A stretch of DNA of 43,932 bases from Pseudoxanthomonas sp. (lineage in GTDB: Bacteria; Pseudomonadota; Gammaproteobacteria; Xanthomonadales; Xanthomonadaceae), in contig NZ_JANJUE010000214.1 of the NCBI RefSeq assembly GCF_024710765.1, forward strand, positions 1 to 43,932. Direction: 5' to 3'. The notes beneath the pieces were generated by a model that saw nothing but the letters and a program-made list of their open reading frames with translations, was not told the origin of the DNA and did no database searches. Positions 34,792 to 43,283 of this stretch are shown here, piece by piece. Numbering within the stretch: position 1 is the first letter of the stretch; each line of letters opens with the position of its first letter. The translations under genes and the position numbers were made by a program.

Positions 34792-35706
34792 ATGGACGCT
34801 TCCTCCGACTACGTCATCGAAACCCGCGCGCTGAGCAAACGCTATGGCCGCAAGCTCGCGCTCGACCAACTGGACCTGGCCGTGCCGCGCGGTCGCATCC
34901 ACGCCGTCGTCGGCGCCAACGGCGCGGGCAAGTCCACCCTGTTCCGCATCCTGCTCGGCTTCATGCCGCCGACCGCGGGCGAAGCGCGCATCCTCGGCCG
35001 CGACAGCCAGCGACTGACCCCGGATGACCGCAGTCGCATCGGTTTCGTCAACGAGGAACACACCTTGCCCGGTTGGATGCGCGTGGCCCAGGTCAGCACG
35101 ATGCAGCGCAAGCTGTATCGGCGCTGGAACCAGTCCGCCTTCGATGGCGTGATCGGCCACTACAACGTGCTGCCCGAGCAGAAGATCAGCCAGTTGTCGC
35201 GCGGCGAACGCGCCGGCTTCAACCTGGCGCTGGCGCTGGCCCAGGGGCCGGAACTGCTGGTGCTGGACGAACCCACGCTGGGCCTGGACGTCGTCGCCAA
35301 GCGTGCGTTCCTCGAATCGCTGATGTACAGCAACGCCACCGACGACTGCACGGTGATCTATTGCTCGCACCAGATGGAGGAGATCGAGCGCGTCGCCGAC
35401 AACCTGATCATCCTCGAGCATGGCCAGCTGAAGAACATGTCGGCGCCTGAGGATTTCTGCGCGCGGGTCACCCACTGGGTCGCCGACGTGCCGTTCAAGG
35501 GTCCCGAACCGCGCAGCGTGCCGGGCCTGCTGGAAGTGCAACGACTCGACGGCCTGCATCACTATCTGGTGCTGGACCAGGACGATGGCTTCGAACAATT
35601 CCTGCGCGACAGCGGTGCGCGCAGCGTGCAGTCGATGCCGGTCAGCCTGGACCGCGCCGTCAACGCCTTCCTTGCCAAGAACCATGCCGCGCCGGCTGCG
35701 GCCTGA
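34792..35706 (+). CDS. ABC transporter ATP-binding protein
   Basis: The 304-residue ATPase has Walker A GANGAGKST at 41-49, an altered signature LSRGE at 135-139 (LSGGQ in most), Walker B with D159-E160 in LLVLDEPTLGLD, and the H-loop in YCSHQMEEIE. A C-terminal extension of about 80 residues follows the core and may be regulatory. It sits 36 nt after ytrA and 22 nt before the permease. The pattern resembles ABC-2 exporters under YtrA control. Substrate and direction are inferred from this context only. Confidence 0.94.
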   Translation: MDASSDYVIETRALSKRYGRKLALDQLDLAVPRGRIHAVVGANGAGKSTLFRILLGFMPPTAGEARILGRDSQRLTPDDRSRIGFVNEEHTLPGWMRVAQVSTMQRKLYRRWNQSAFDGVIGHYNVLPEQKISQLSRGERAGFNLALALAQGPELLVLDEPTLGLDVVAKRAFLESLMYSNATDDCTVIYCSHQMEEIERVADNLIILEHGQLKNMSAPEDFCARVTHWVADVPFKGPEPRSVPGLLEVQRLDGLHHYLVLDQDDGFEQFLRDSGARSVQSMPVSLDRAVNAFLAKNHAAPAAA

Positions 35707-35728
35707 GCGCGCGAACGAGGACGCCAAC

Positions 35729-37549
35729 ATGATCGATTTGTTCAAGTGCGAGTTGCTGCGCTTCCGCTGGTGGGCGCTGGCTGCCGGCCTCATCAACCTC
35801 GCCGTGCTGGGTTTCCTGAGCCGCATGGTCGACCTGGCGCAGCAGCCGCTGGTGGTCTATCAGGTCTTCGCCGCGGTGTATGCCGTGGCCGGCGTTGCGC
35901 TGGGCCTGTACCAGATGGGCGCGTATCGCAAGCCGAACCAATGGTTGAACCTGCTGCATCGCCCATTGCACCGCCTGCGCATCGCCGGCGCATTGACCGG
36001 CGCGGGCGCGCTGCTGTTGCTGGTCGCGGTGGCCCTGCCGATCGCGCTGGTCGCGATGTACCAGGAAACGATGACCGCGCGCGTGGTCGACCTGCGGCAC
36101 TGGATGCTGCCGATCGCCGCATGGCTGATCGCGGTGACGGGCTACCTGGCCGGCGCCTACGCGATGGTTGGCAATCGCCGCTATTCGTTTGCCGCCTTCC
36201 TGCTGCCGAACCTGTTCATGTACGCACAGGCCTCCGGCGTCGCCATGCTCGGCGTGCAATGCGCCGCCATCGCCTTCCTCGCCGTACTGCTGGCGATCGC
36301 GTTCAAGCCGGACCCGGCCGTGCAGCCGCGCAATCCACTGGCGGTGCTGGCGGTCGCATTGCCGGTGCAGGCGGGCGCGTATTTCCTGATGTGGATGCTG
36401 GGCTTCGGCATCGAATTGTTCTGGACGGTGAGTGGCACTCATCCGCTCAATTCGCTGGAACCGCCGAAGGGCGGACATGTCGAGGCCGACCGCGCCGAAG
36501 GCAAGGACTTGCTGCTGCTAGGCATCGAAAACAGCCGCGATCCCGAGGCTGCGCTGTGGCGCGAGCAGATCGCCCTGTCCGACGTGTACACGCGCTACCC
36601 GATGCGCAACCTGCCGGTCCGCAACAGCCTGACCAACCTGTCGCCGCTGGAACTGGGCGATGACGAGAACAACTTGTGGATGGTGTTCAGCCACGACCGC
36701 GCGCGTTTCGTGACCCGCGGCCTGCGCGACCAGCGCGCGCGCGGCGAACTCGGCGTGGGTGCGGCGCAGGCCGAGTTCCCGGCGCCGACCATGCCGTTCG
36801 GCGCGGTCTACCTGTTCAACGCGCATGCGGCCTACCAATACGACAGCGCACAGAAGCTGATGTTCGAACGCGTCCGTCTGCCGCAGGGCGAGGTGATGAC
36901 CGTCCCGCCGGAACCGGCAGGCGACAACATCGTGGTGCTGAGCAACCGCGCCGCCTATGTCTATCCCGGCCGCGAGGCGATGAGCGGGCTCGACCTGCTG
37001 CAGCCGCTGATGCGCGTGCCGATGCCGGGCCGGGTCGGCAATCTCAGCCGGATGGATATGATCGAACTGCTGGATGGCTACCTGGTGTCGTTCGCCTACA
37101 CCTGGGGCGTGTGGAGCGGCGATCTGCAACACCCGTACCAGGTGGTGTTGCGGGTGGACGGCAAGGGCCATGCGCGCGAAGTCGCGCGCCGAGCGATCCA
37201 CAACGACCTGCCGGCGGCTTACACCGACCGCAATACCTGGCTGTCGCCGGTGCTGCGTGCGATCTGCCTGGGTGCACAGGACCTGTTCGCGGCGGACGAT
37301 CCGCTGACGGCGAAGCCGCAGCCGGTGTCGCAACGCATCCTGGCGCTGGCCGCGGCGTGCTGCCTGCTGGCGCTTCTGGGCGCGATCTGGCTGAGCGCGC
37401 GCCAGCAGCATTCGCCACGCGGTCGCTGGGCATGGGTGCTGCTGTGCGGCGTGGTCGGCCTGCCAGCACTGGCCAGCCTGTGGCTGATGTACCCGCGTCG
37501 CGAAACCCCGCCGATGGCTGCGCCGAGTGCGCTGCCGGTCGCGGCCTGA
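35729..37549 (+). CDS. ABC transporter permease with a large extracytoplasmic domain
   Basis: This 606-residue inner-membrane protein has about seven helices in the first 230 residues (about 14-32, 42-62, 87-110, 127-146, 154-175, 176-193, 206-230). A loop of about 300 residues (230-530) comes next, probably periplasmic, followed by two final helices (about 537-556 and 567-588). The large domain has no motif I recognise. ATG 35729 is chosen with an AGGA site; the frame is open upstream to 35585 inside the ATPase gene. Together with the ATPase it forms the probable transporter. The end is rich in proline and alanine. Confidence 0.8.
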   Translation: MIDLFKCELLRFRWWALAAGLINLAVLGFLSRMVDLAQQPLVVYQVFAAVYAVAGVALGLYQMGAYRKPNQWLNLLHRPLHRLRIAGALTGAGALLLLVAVALPIALVAMYQETMTARVVDLRHWMLPIAAWLIAVTGYLAGAYAMVGNRRYSFAAFLLPNLFMYAQASGVAMLGVQCAAIAFLAVLLAIAFKPDPAVQPRNPLAVLAVALPVQAGAYFLMWMLGFGIELFWTVSGTHPLNSLEPPKGGHVEADRAEGKDLLLLGIENSRDPEAALWREQIALSDVYTRYPMRNLPVRNSLTNLSPLELGDDENNLWMVFSHDRARFVTRGLRDQRARGELGVGAAQAEFPAPTMPFGAVYLFNAHAAYQYDSAQKLMFERVRLPQGEVMTVPPEPAGDNIVVLSNRAAYVYPGREAMSGLDLLQPLMRVPMPGRVGNLSRMDMIELLDGYLVSFAYTWGVWSGDLQHPYQVVLRVDGKGHAREVARRAIHNDLPAAYTDRNTWLSPVLRAICLGAQDLFAADDPLTAKPQPVSQRILALAAACCLLALLGAIWLSARQQHSPRGRWAWVLLCGVVGLPALASLWLMYPRRETPPMAAPSALPVAA

Positions 37550-37569
37550 GCGGAACGGAGATCATCGAA

Positions 37570-39618
37570 ATGAATTTCCCGAAACTCCTGGCGGTGCTGG
37601 CCTGCACCCTGTCGTGGTGGGCGGCGATACCCGGCCACGCCGACGATGCCGGCGGGTTGCGCGCGGCGATTGGCGTCGAGCGCGCACGCACACTGGCGCC
37701 GCACTATCCACGCGCTGCGTTCGAGCCATCGCGTGTGCTGCAATCGGTGCGGCTGTCGCCCGATGGTCGCCATGTCGCCTACCTGCGCCAGCAGGGCGAA
37801 CAGCGCAGCGTGTGGCTCCTGCCGACGGCCGGCGGAGCCGCGCGCCAACTGCTGGCGCGCACCGAAGCGGATGAGCTGCTGTGGTCGCGCGATGGTCGCT
37901 GGCTGTTCGTCAAGGCGCGACGCGCGTTGCTGAGCCTGTCGATTGAAGGCGGCAGCGGCGTGCGCATCGCACTCGACAATCCGCGCGCCGTGATCCGGGT
38001 CGACCCCTCGCAACCGGCGGCTGTGGTGCTGCGCGAACGCGTGCGCACGCCCACCGGCGAGCGCTGGCCGGTGGTGCGGCGGGACGCGCACGGGCGGCGC
38101 ACGCTGCTGCGCGACGACGACCGCTTCGTCCACGACGTTGCACTCGATGCGCGCGGGCGGCTGGTCGCATTGCTGCGCTTCGACGGCGACCACGATGCGC
38201 TCTACCGCGTCGATGCCGCCGGGAGGCTGCGCGAACTGGCGCGCTGGAACGTCATCCGTGATCAGGCCGCGCTGCTGGCCGCGACGCCGCAGGGCGATCT
38301 GTTCCTCGACGGCGATATCGGCGGCAACTTTCGGCGCGTGCTGCGGGTGGATCGTGATGGGGGACTGCATACCGTGCATGCAGATCCGCGTGGCGAGGCC
38401 GATCTCGACCAGGTGGTGCTCGACCCGGGCACGCAACTTCCGGCGGTCGTGAGCTACCGCAGCACGGTGGCGGCGACCTACGGACTGGGCGCAGCGCAGG
38501 CACGGGTCGCGGCGATCGGCAAGCGTTTCCCCGGCCGCGATATCGGAATCGGCATCGGCCATGGCCCCGATGCGTATTGGCTGGTGTCCGAGCGCGCCAG
38601 CACGCTGCGCGACGCCAGGTGGCATCTGTACGACCCCCGCAGCGGACGCATCCGCCGCATCCTCGAACAGGACGCAGAGGCCGCGCTGCCGCTGCCGGAG
38701 ACCGCGTTGGCGCGCAAGCTGCCGTTCGCCTATCGCGCCTCCGACGGCATGTTGGTGCGCGGGTTCCTGTTGCTGCCGCCGGGCGCAGATCCTGCGCGCG
38801 TGCCGCTGGTTGCCTTCGTACACGGCGGCCCGATCAATCATTTCCATGCGGACGATTACGAAGGCATCGCGCAATTGCTGGTCAATCGCGGCTACGCGGT
38901 GTTCGAGTCCAACTTCCGCGGTTCCACCGGACACGGACGCGACTATGCGCTGGCGCCGAATGGCGACTACGGCAATGGGCGCGTGCAGCAGGACATCGTC
39001 GAAGGCACGCGCTGGCTGCTGGCGCATGGCATCGGCGATCCGCAACGGGTCGGCATCGCCGGCCATTCGTTTGGCGGTTATTCGACCCTGCTCGGCGTGA
39101 CCTTCCAGCCCGATCTGTTCAAGGTCGGCATTGCCGGCGCGCCGCCGGCGGACTTCGGCTGGTCGATGCGATGGCTGCACGAGTTCGGCACCCAGGGCGC
39201 GCGCCCGGACCGTTCGCTGGCGGCATCGATGCGCCTGCTCGGGCTCGATGTCGACGACCCCGCGAGTTATGCCCACCTGCGTGCGCAGTCACCTATGGCC
39301 AACGCCGGCAAGTTGCGCCGCCCCTTGCTGCTGCTGGCCGGTGGCGAAGACCGTACCGTGCCGATCCGCGAAGTGATCAGCTATGCCGCCGTGCTGCGGC
39401 GGCTGGGCAAGGACGTGAGCCTGTACGTCGAGGCCGATGGCGGGCATTCGCCGAGCGAACCGTTGCCGCGCGAAGCCTACGTCTATCTGATGGAAACCAT
39501 GCTGCACCGCTATCTCGGCGGCGCCAGGCCGGATGCACCCAGCCCGAAATTGCGCGATTACCTGAAGCCGTCGCTGCGCGTGGTGGCCAAGGACGTCGAA
39601 TTCCTGCCGAAGCGCTAG
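37570..39618 (+). CDS. secreted S9-family peptidase (prolyl oligopeptidase fold)
   Basis: The 682-residue serine peptidase has a signal peptide ending near GHADDAG (about 26), a beta-propeller-like middle (about 50-400) with repeated SPDGRHVAYL and SRDGRWLFV strands, and a C-terminal alpha/beta hydrolase. The triad is Ser500 (AGHSFGGYS), Asp594 (GGEDRTVP) and His626 (DGGHSP). The sequence fits dipeptidyl-peptidase or acylaminoacyl-peptidase types; it would act in the periplasm or outside. It is 20 nt after the permease with a GGAG site and ends in a terminator. Coupling to the ABC unit suggests that peptide processing is part of its job. Confidence 0.9.
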   Translation: MNFPKLLAVLACTLSWWAAIPGHADDAGGLRAAIGVERARTLAPHYPRAAFEPSRVLQSVRLSPDGRHVAYLRQQGEQRSVWLLPTAGGAARQLLARTEADELLWSRDGRWLFVKARRALLSLSIEGGSGVRIALDNPRAVIRVDPSQPAAVVLRERVRTPTGERWPVVRRDAHGRRTLLRDDDRFVHDVALDARGRLVALLRFDGDHDALYRVDAAGRLRELARWNVIRDQAALLAATPQGDLFLDGDIGGNFRRVLRVDRDGGLHTVHADPRGEADLDQVVLDPGTQLPAVVSYRSTVAATYGLGAAQARVAAIGKRFPGRDIGIGIGHGPDAYWLVSERASTLRDARWHLYDPRSGRIRRILEQDAEAALPLPETALARKLPFAYRASDGMLVRGFLLLPPGADPARVPLVAFVHGGPINHFHADDYEGIAQLLVNRGYAVFESNFRGSTGHGRDYALAPNGDYGNGRVQQDIVEGTRWLLAHGIGDPQRVGIAGHSFGGYSTLLGVTFQPDLFKVGIAGAPPADFGWSMRWLHEFGTQGARPDRSLAASMRLLGLDVDDPASYAHLRAQSPMANAGKLRRPLLLLAGGEDRTVPIREVISYAAVLRRLGKDVSLYVEADGGHSPSEPLPREAYVYLMETMLHRYLGGARPDAPSPKLRDYLKPSLRVVAKDVEFLPKR

Positions 39619-39650
39619 CGCAACGCAGGCGCGAACCGCGCAAACCGCAA

Positions 39651-39677
39651 GGACGCCGGATCAACCGGCGCCCTTTT
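39651..39677 (+). terminator. Rho-independent terminator after the YtrA-ABC-peptidase operon
   Basis: GGACGCCGG (39651-39659) pairs with CCGGCGCCC (39665-39673) around ATCAA, with one mismatch; TTTT follows. It is 33 nt after the peptidase stop. Confidence 0.85.
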
Positions 39678-39745
39678 CGTTTCCGGCACCGGATTGGCGA
39701 CCTCAAACCGTCGCCGGCAACAGCTTTTCCGGTTCCGGCTGCGGG

Positions 39746-40003
39746 GCCGCACTGGTCGAAGCAGGCGTAGCCCGGGGGCGCACCGAACAAGCGGCTGACC
39801 GAAGGCGGCTCCCTTATCCGCTCATGTCAAAGCGGACCAGCTTGATGCCCAACTGCAACACGGATCGCCTGGCCACCTTGGTCTTGCCGACGCCGGTCGG
39901 GCCGGCGAACAGGGCATTGCCGATCGGCTTGTCCGGATTGACCAGGCTCGCAGCGCGCCATCCTGGCGACGATGGTTTCCATTTGCTCCGGTGCGAGCCG
40001 TGC
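39746..40003 (-). pseudogene. clpA: degenerate fragment of clpA (second ATPase module)
   Basis: On the minus strand the fragment can be read in pieces with frameshifts. ARLAPEQMETIVARMAR comes first. After one inserted T, ASLVNPDKPIGNALFAGPTGVGKT follows, given here as LVNPDKPIG and GPTGVGKT (a Walker A motif). LGIKLVRFDMS is then followed by a stop, and after another shift by SVSRLFGAPPGY and FDQCG. These match the D2 region of ClpA in order. About 45 residues that normally separate the two MAR motifs are missing, as after a deletion between them. The rest of the about 750-residue protein and clpS are absent here. No start, ribosome site or open frame spans it, so it is a relic. Confidence 0.85.
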
Positions 40004-40027
40004 TTGCCGACCTCATGTCGGCAAGCA
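40001..40027. repeat. perfect 11-bp inverted repeat beside the clpA relic
   Basis: TGCTTGCCGAC (40001-40011) and GTCGGCAAGCA (40017-40027) are exact inverted copies around CTCAT. No T-run follows on either strand. It begins where the clpA similarity ends. Confidence 0.75.
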
Positions 40028-40143
40028 GCTCGAAAGAGACCATGGAGAGGGCATTGCTTTAATGCAGGTCATTGAATCAATTGCACCGAATATCCCTTCA
40101 GCGAGTGTGGCTCGCGTAGCGGTGGTGCGGTGTTTGGCCAATG

Positions 40144-40170
40144 AAAAAGCCCCGCCTTGCGGCGGGGCTT
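40144..40170 (-). terminator. Rho-independent terminator of the TonB-dependent receptor
   Basis: On the minus strand AAGCCCCGC, a 6-nt loop and GCGGGGCTT are followed by TTTTTC (plus-strand stem 40147-40155 / 40162-40170 with A-run at 40144-40148). It lies about 30 nt past the receptor stop. Confidence 0.92.
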
Positions 40171-40198
40171 CTCGCTTTCATCGACCACGAAGTACGGC

Positions 40199-43051
40199 TT
40201 ACTTGCCGAACTTGTAGCGCGCTTCCACGAAGAACGAACGACCGTACACGTTGTACAGGGCGTTGTTGTACGGGGTGGCCTCGTTGCCGGGGTAGCTGCG
40301 GGCCTGGTCTTCCGGGGTCTTGTCCAGGAGGTTGTTGACCATGAACGAGAATTCCAGGTTGTCCATCGGCGCGTAGTTCACGCTCATGTTGTACGTGATG
40401 TACGGCGCCCACCAGCCGGCACGCGGATCGGTGAAGCCACGGGTGTTGTACCCGACCCAGTTCGGCGTCTTGCCGATGCGGTTCGCGTAGACCGTGGTGG
40501 TCCACTTGTCCTTGTTCCAGGCCACCGACAGGTCCGCGCGGGTCTTGGCGTACGCGTCGTACACCCACATGGAGTACGGATCGCGCAGCAGGTCGATCGC
40601 GGGATCGCCCGGCAGCGGGGTGACCGTGTGCTTCAGCGTGTTGGTGTAATTGCCGGCGAACTTCAGCGCGCCGAAGCGGCCGATATCCAGCAGGTAGTTG
40701 ACGCTGGCGTTGACCGCGCGCAGCTTCTGCTTGGCGACGTTGACCTTCGGCGTGAACACGGTCTCGATCGCGCCGGTGCCGTCACGCGTGATCCAGGCCA
40801 GCGCGTTCTGGCAACCCTGCGAACCGGTGTCCATCTGGCCGGTGCGGCAGTAGTACTCCATCAGCGACAGCTGGTCGGTGCTCTGCAGGTCGACTTCGTT
40901 CTCGATGTCCCACGCGAAGTAGTCCACCGACATCGACAGGTTGCTGCTCGGCGCCCAGACCACGCCCGCGCTCCAGACGTCGGCGGTGATCGGCTCCAGC
41001 TTCGGGTTGCCCGCCTGCTGGCCGAAGAACTGCGAGTCGTCGTAGGCGCAGTCGGCGGTGTTGCCCGGCAGGTAGCCTTCCTGGGCGCAACGGTAGTAGT
41101 CGGTCACTTCGTCGTAGTAGCCGCTGATGCCCTGGAAGGTGTCGGACAGGGTCGGCGCGCGGAACGCGGTGCCGTACTTGCCGCGCAGCAACAGGCTTTC
41201 GATCGGACGGTATTCCAGGCCGATGCTGTAGGTCGGCTTGTCGACGGTTTCGCCGTAGGCGTCGAACGCGTCATAACGACCCGACAGGGTCACGGTCAGC
41301 GGTTCCAGCACCGGCAGGCGCAGTTCGCTGGTGACCGCGTAGCGGGTGCGGTGACCGGCGCCGCTGACGGCGGTGGTGCCCCACACTTGCGATGCCAGCG
41401 TTTCCGGATCGGCGATCAGGCGCGCGTCGGGGGTGTAGTCCCAACCCTGGTTGCCACCTTCGACCACCACGGCCAGGCCGGCGTCGCCGCCCGGCAGCGA
41501 GAACAGCGAGCTGTTGGTCACCTGCGCGCGCAGCATGTTGTCCCAGGTCTTGCTGCGCGAGGTCGCGAAGCCGGTGAAGCTGGCAAAGTCGGCCGGCGAC
41601 ATCGGGGTGTAGAACGCCGCGTAATCCGGGCGGAACACCGGGTACAGGCCCTGCACCGGATCCAGGCCCAACTGCGGGCCGAGCACGTTTTGCTCGAAGT
41701 AGTCGTTGATCGGATCCGCCCAGCGGGCGAAGCGACGCTGCTTCAGGCGGTACTCGGTGCGGGTCAGGCCCAGATCCCAGTCCCAGTTGCCCAGCACGCC
41801 GTTGGCGCCGAAGGTCACCGAGTAGGAACTGCTGCGATCGGTGTTCATGATGTCGCGGTAGCCCTGGCCGCCGATGTCCTCGGGCGAGAACGTGCGCTGC
41901 AGGTTGACCAGCGCATCGAGGTCCGGATCGTAGAAGTAGCCGTACTTGGCGCTGGTGCTCCACCAGGTGTAGGCCGAACCGGTGGCGTACTTCACCTCTT
42001 CATGGCTGTACAGCACATCGCCATAGAGCTGCAGGCTGTCGCTGACGTCGAAGGTGGCGTGGCCGTAGGCCTGCGCCGATTCCTTGCCGTTGGTGATGGT
42101 GCGGTAGCCCGGGGTGGTGAACGAGCCGCAGTACTGGCCGAAGCCCGGACGGTTCTGCAGGCCTTCGCTGCCGCCGAACTGGCCACCGACGGTGGAGCAG
42201 TTGTTCGGATCCAGGAAGAAGTAGCCGTTGTTGGCGGCCTTGATGCCGCCGTCGGCCGCGTAGTTCCTGTAGCCGGCGACCAGGTAGTCGCGGCTGGCCA
42301 GCGGCGCGGTGTAGCCGTTGACGTTGTATTGCTTGGTCAGATCGCGCTGGTAACCCCAGATCGGATCCTTGGTTTCGGCCTGGATGCCGGCCAGCACGTT
42401 CAGGCGGCCGTCGTAGCCGGTGAAGCCCTTGGCCAGGCTGACGCGGAAGCTGTCGCCGCCGCCGTCACCATAGGCGCCGCCGCGCACGCTGAGCGCGCCG
42501 CCGTCCATGTTCTTCTTCAGGATGATGTTGATGACGCCGGCAATCGCGTCGGAACCGTACAGGGAGGACTGGCCGCCCGGCAGGATCTCGATGCGCTCGA
42601 CCAGATCGATCGGAATGCCGCTGATGTTGTTGAAGGTATCGCTACCGTTGTACAGCGCCGGATAGTTGGCCATCGGGCGGCCGTCGATCAGGTACTTGGT
42701 GTAGCCCGGATCGAGGCCGAACATGCTGACCGTCTCGGCGCCCTGGGTGAACGAGGCAGAGGTCTGGCCACCCTGCACGCCGCCGGTGGAGAAGGCGGAT
42801 TGCTGCAGGGCATCGGCGATGCTGGTGAAACCGCGGGTCTTGATGTCCTCGGCGGAGATCGTTGTGACCGGGGTGAAGTTCTCCAACTGGGTCTGCGGGA
42901 TCAGCGAACCGGTGACCGTGACCTTGTCGAGGTTGGTGGTGTCGCCGGCGGGAGCGGGGGAGGTGTCTTGAGCAAAAGCGGCGGTCGGGGCCAACAGGAC
43001 GGCGACCATCGCCGCGGTCAGGCGGCTCCGCTTGATGTTGCGAACTGGCAT
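40199..43051 (-). CDS. TonB-dependent outer-membrane receptor
   Basis: The 950-residue receptor imports a ligand across the outer membrane using TonB energy. It has a signal peptide ending AAFAQ (about 28), a possible TonB box LDKVTVTGS (about 41-49) and a plug domain (about 55-175) with ERIEILPGGQSSLYGSDAIAGVINI, here abbreviated to IEILPGG and YGSDAIAGVINI. A 22-strand-type barrel ends RSFFVEARYKFGK with a terminal aromatic-x-aromatic signal. The ligand is not evident; Cys-containing loops occur in the barrel (TVGGQFGG to GQYCGS). Spacing to the next receptor is about 230 nt. A large antisense frame over it is a shadow. Confidence 0.94.
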   Translation of the reverse strand: MPVRNIKRSRLTAAMVAVLLAPTAAFAQDTSPAPAGDTTNLDKVTVTGSLIPQTQLENFTPVTTISAEDIKTRGFTSIADALQQSAFSTGGVQGGQTSASFTQGAETVSMFGLDPGYTKYLIDGRPMANYPALYNGSDTFNNISGIPIDLVERIEILPGGQSSLYGSDAIAGVINIILKKNMDGGALSVRGGAYGDGGGDSFRVSLAKGFTGYDGRLNVLAGIQAETKDPIWGYQRDLTKQYNVNGYTAPLASRDYLVAGYRNYAADGGIKAANNGYFFLDPNNCSTVGGQFGGSEGLQNRPGFGQYCGSFTTPGYRTITNGKESAQAYGHATFDVSDSLQLYGDVLYSHEEVKYATGSAYTWWSTSAKYGYFYDPDLDALVNLQRTFSPEDIGGQGYRDIMNTDRSSSYSVTFGANGVLGNWDWDLGLTRTEYRLKQRRFARWADPINDYFEQNVLGPQLGLDPVQGLYPVFRPDYAAFYTPMSPADFASFTGFATSRSKTWDNMLRAQVTNSSLFSLPGGDAGLAVVVEGGNQGWDYTPDARLIADPETLASQVWGTTAVSGAGHRTRYAVTSELRLPVLEPLTVTLSGRYDAFDAYGETVDKPTYSIGLEYRPIESLLLRGKYGTAFRAPTLSDTFQGISGYYDEVTDYYRCAQEGYLPGNTADCAYDDSQFFGQQAGNPKLEPITADVWSAGVVWAPSSNLSMSVDYFAWDIENEVDLQSTDQLSLMEYYCRTGQMDTGSQGCQNALAWITRDGTGAIETVFTPKVNVAKQKLRAVNASVNYLLDIGRFGALKFAGNYTNTLKHTVTPLPGDPAIDLLRDPYSMWVYDAYAKTRADLSVAWNKDKWTTTVYANRIGKTPNWVGYNTRGFTDPRAGWWAPYITYNMSVNYAPMDNLEFSFMVNNLLDKTPEDQARSYPGNEATPYNNALYNVYGRSFFVEARYKFGK

Positions 43052-43122
43052 TGCTTGTTATTCCTTGGAGCAGATTGCAAAAGGTGCGGCCCTTCGCGCT
43101 GTTCCCTCAGCCAGACCACAGA

Positions 43123-43165
43123 GTTCCCCGAATTCCCGGGGCCGGGGAACTTAACACGTGTTTAA
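43123..43165 (-). promoter_or_regulatory. two adjacent dyads in the leader region of the TonB receptor
   Basis: GTTCCCCG (43123-43130) and CGGGGAAC (43143-43150) form an 8-bp inverted repeat with a 12-nt centre. Directly next to it, AACACGTGTT (43153-43162) is a perfect 10-bp palindrome within TTAACACGTGTTTAA. Both lie 70-115 nt upstream of ATG 43051 and could be regulator sites or mRNA structure. Confidence 0.5.
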
Positions 43166-43234
43166 CCCCTGCTGTAATGTCTGTTACTGTTTGTGAAGAC
43201 GAATGGACAGGCTTGGTTAAGCGGCAGCCAAAAA

Positions 43235-43260
43235 GAAAGCCCGGCTTGCGCCGGGCTTTC
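43235..43260 (-). terminator. Rho-independent terminator of the right-hand receptor
   Basis: Perfect 11-bp stem GAAAGCCCGGC (43235-43245) / GCCGGGCTTTC (43250-43260), loop TTGC; on the minus strand it is followed by TTTTTGG. It lies 24 nt past the stop of the receptor at the right edge. Confidence 0.93.
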
Positions 43261-43283
43261 GGTGTTGCAGTACTTCGATTTGC

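Noticed and set aside
39822-40043. 73-codon open frame over the clpA relic as a small gene
   Set aside because: Its product does not resemble any protein; ClpA similarity lies in the two other frames, so this frame is accidental.
40157-43165. Plus-strand open frame of about 1000 codons opposite the TonB receptor
   Set aside because: It mirrors the receptor gene, has a low-complexity Val/Gly/Arg-rich product without domains, and the receptor frame has a signal peptide, plug motifs and its own terminator.
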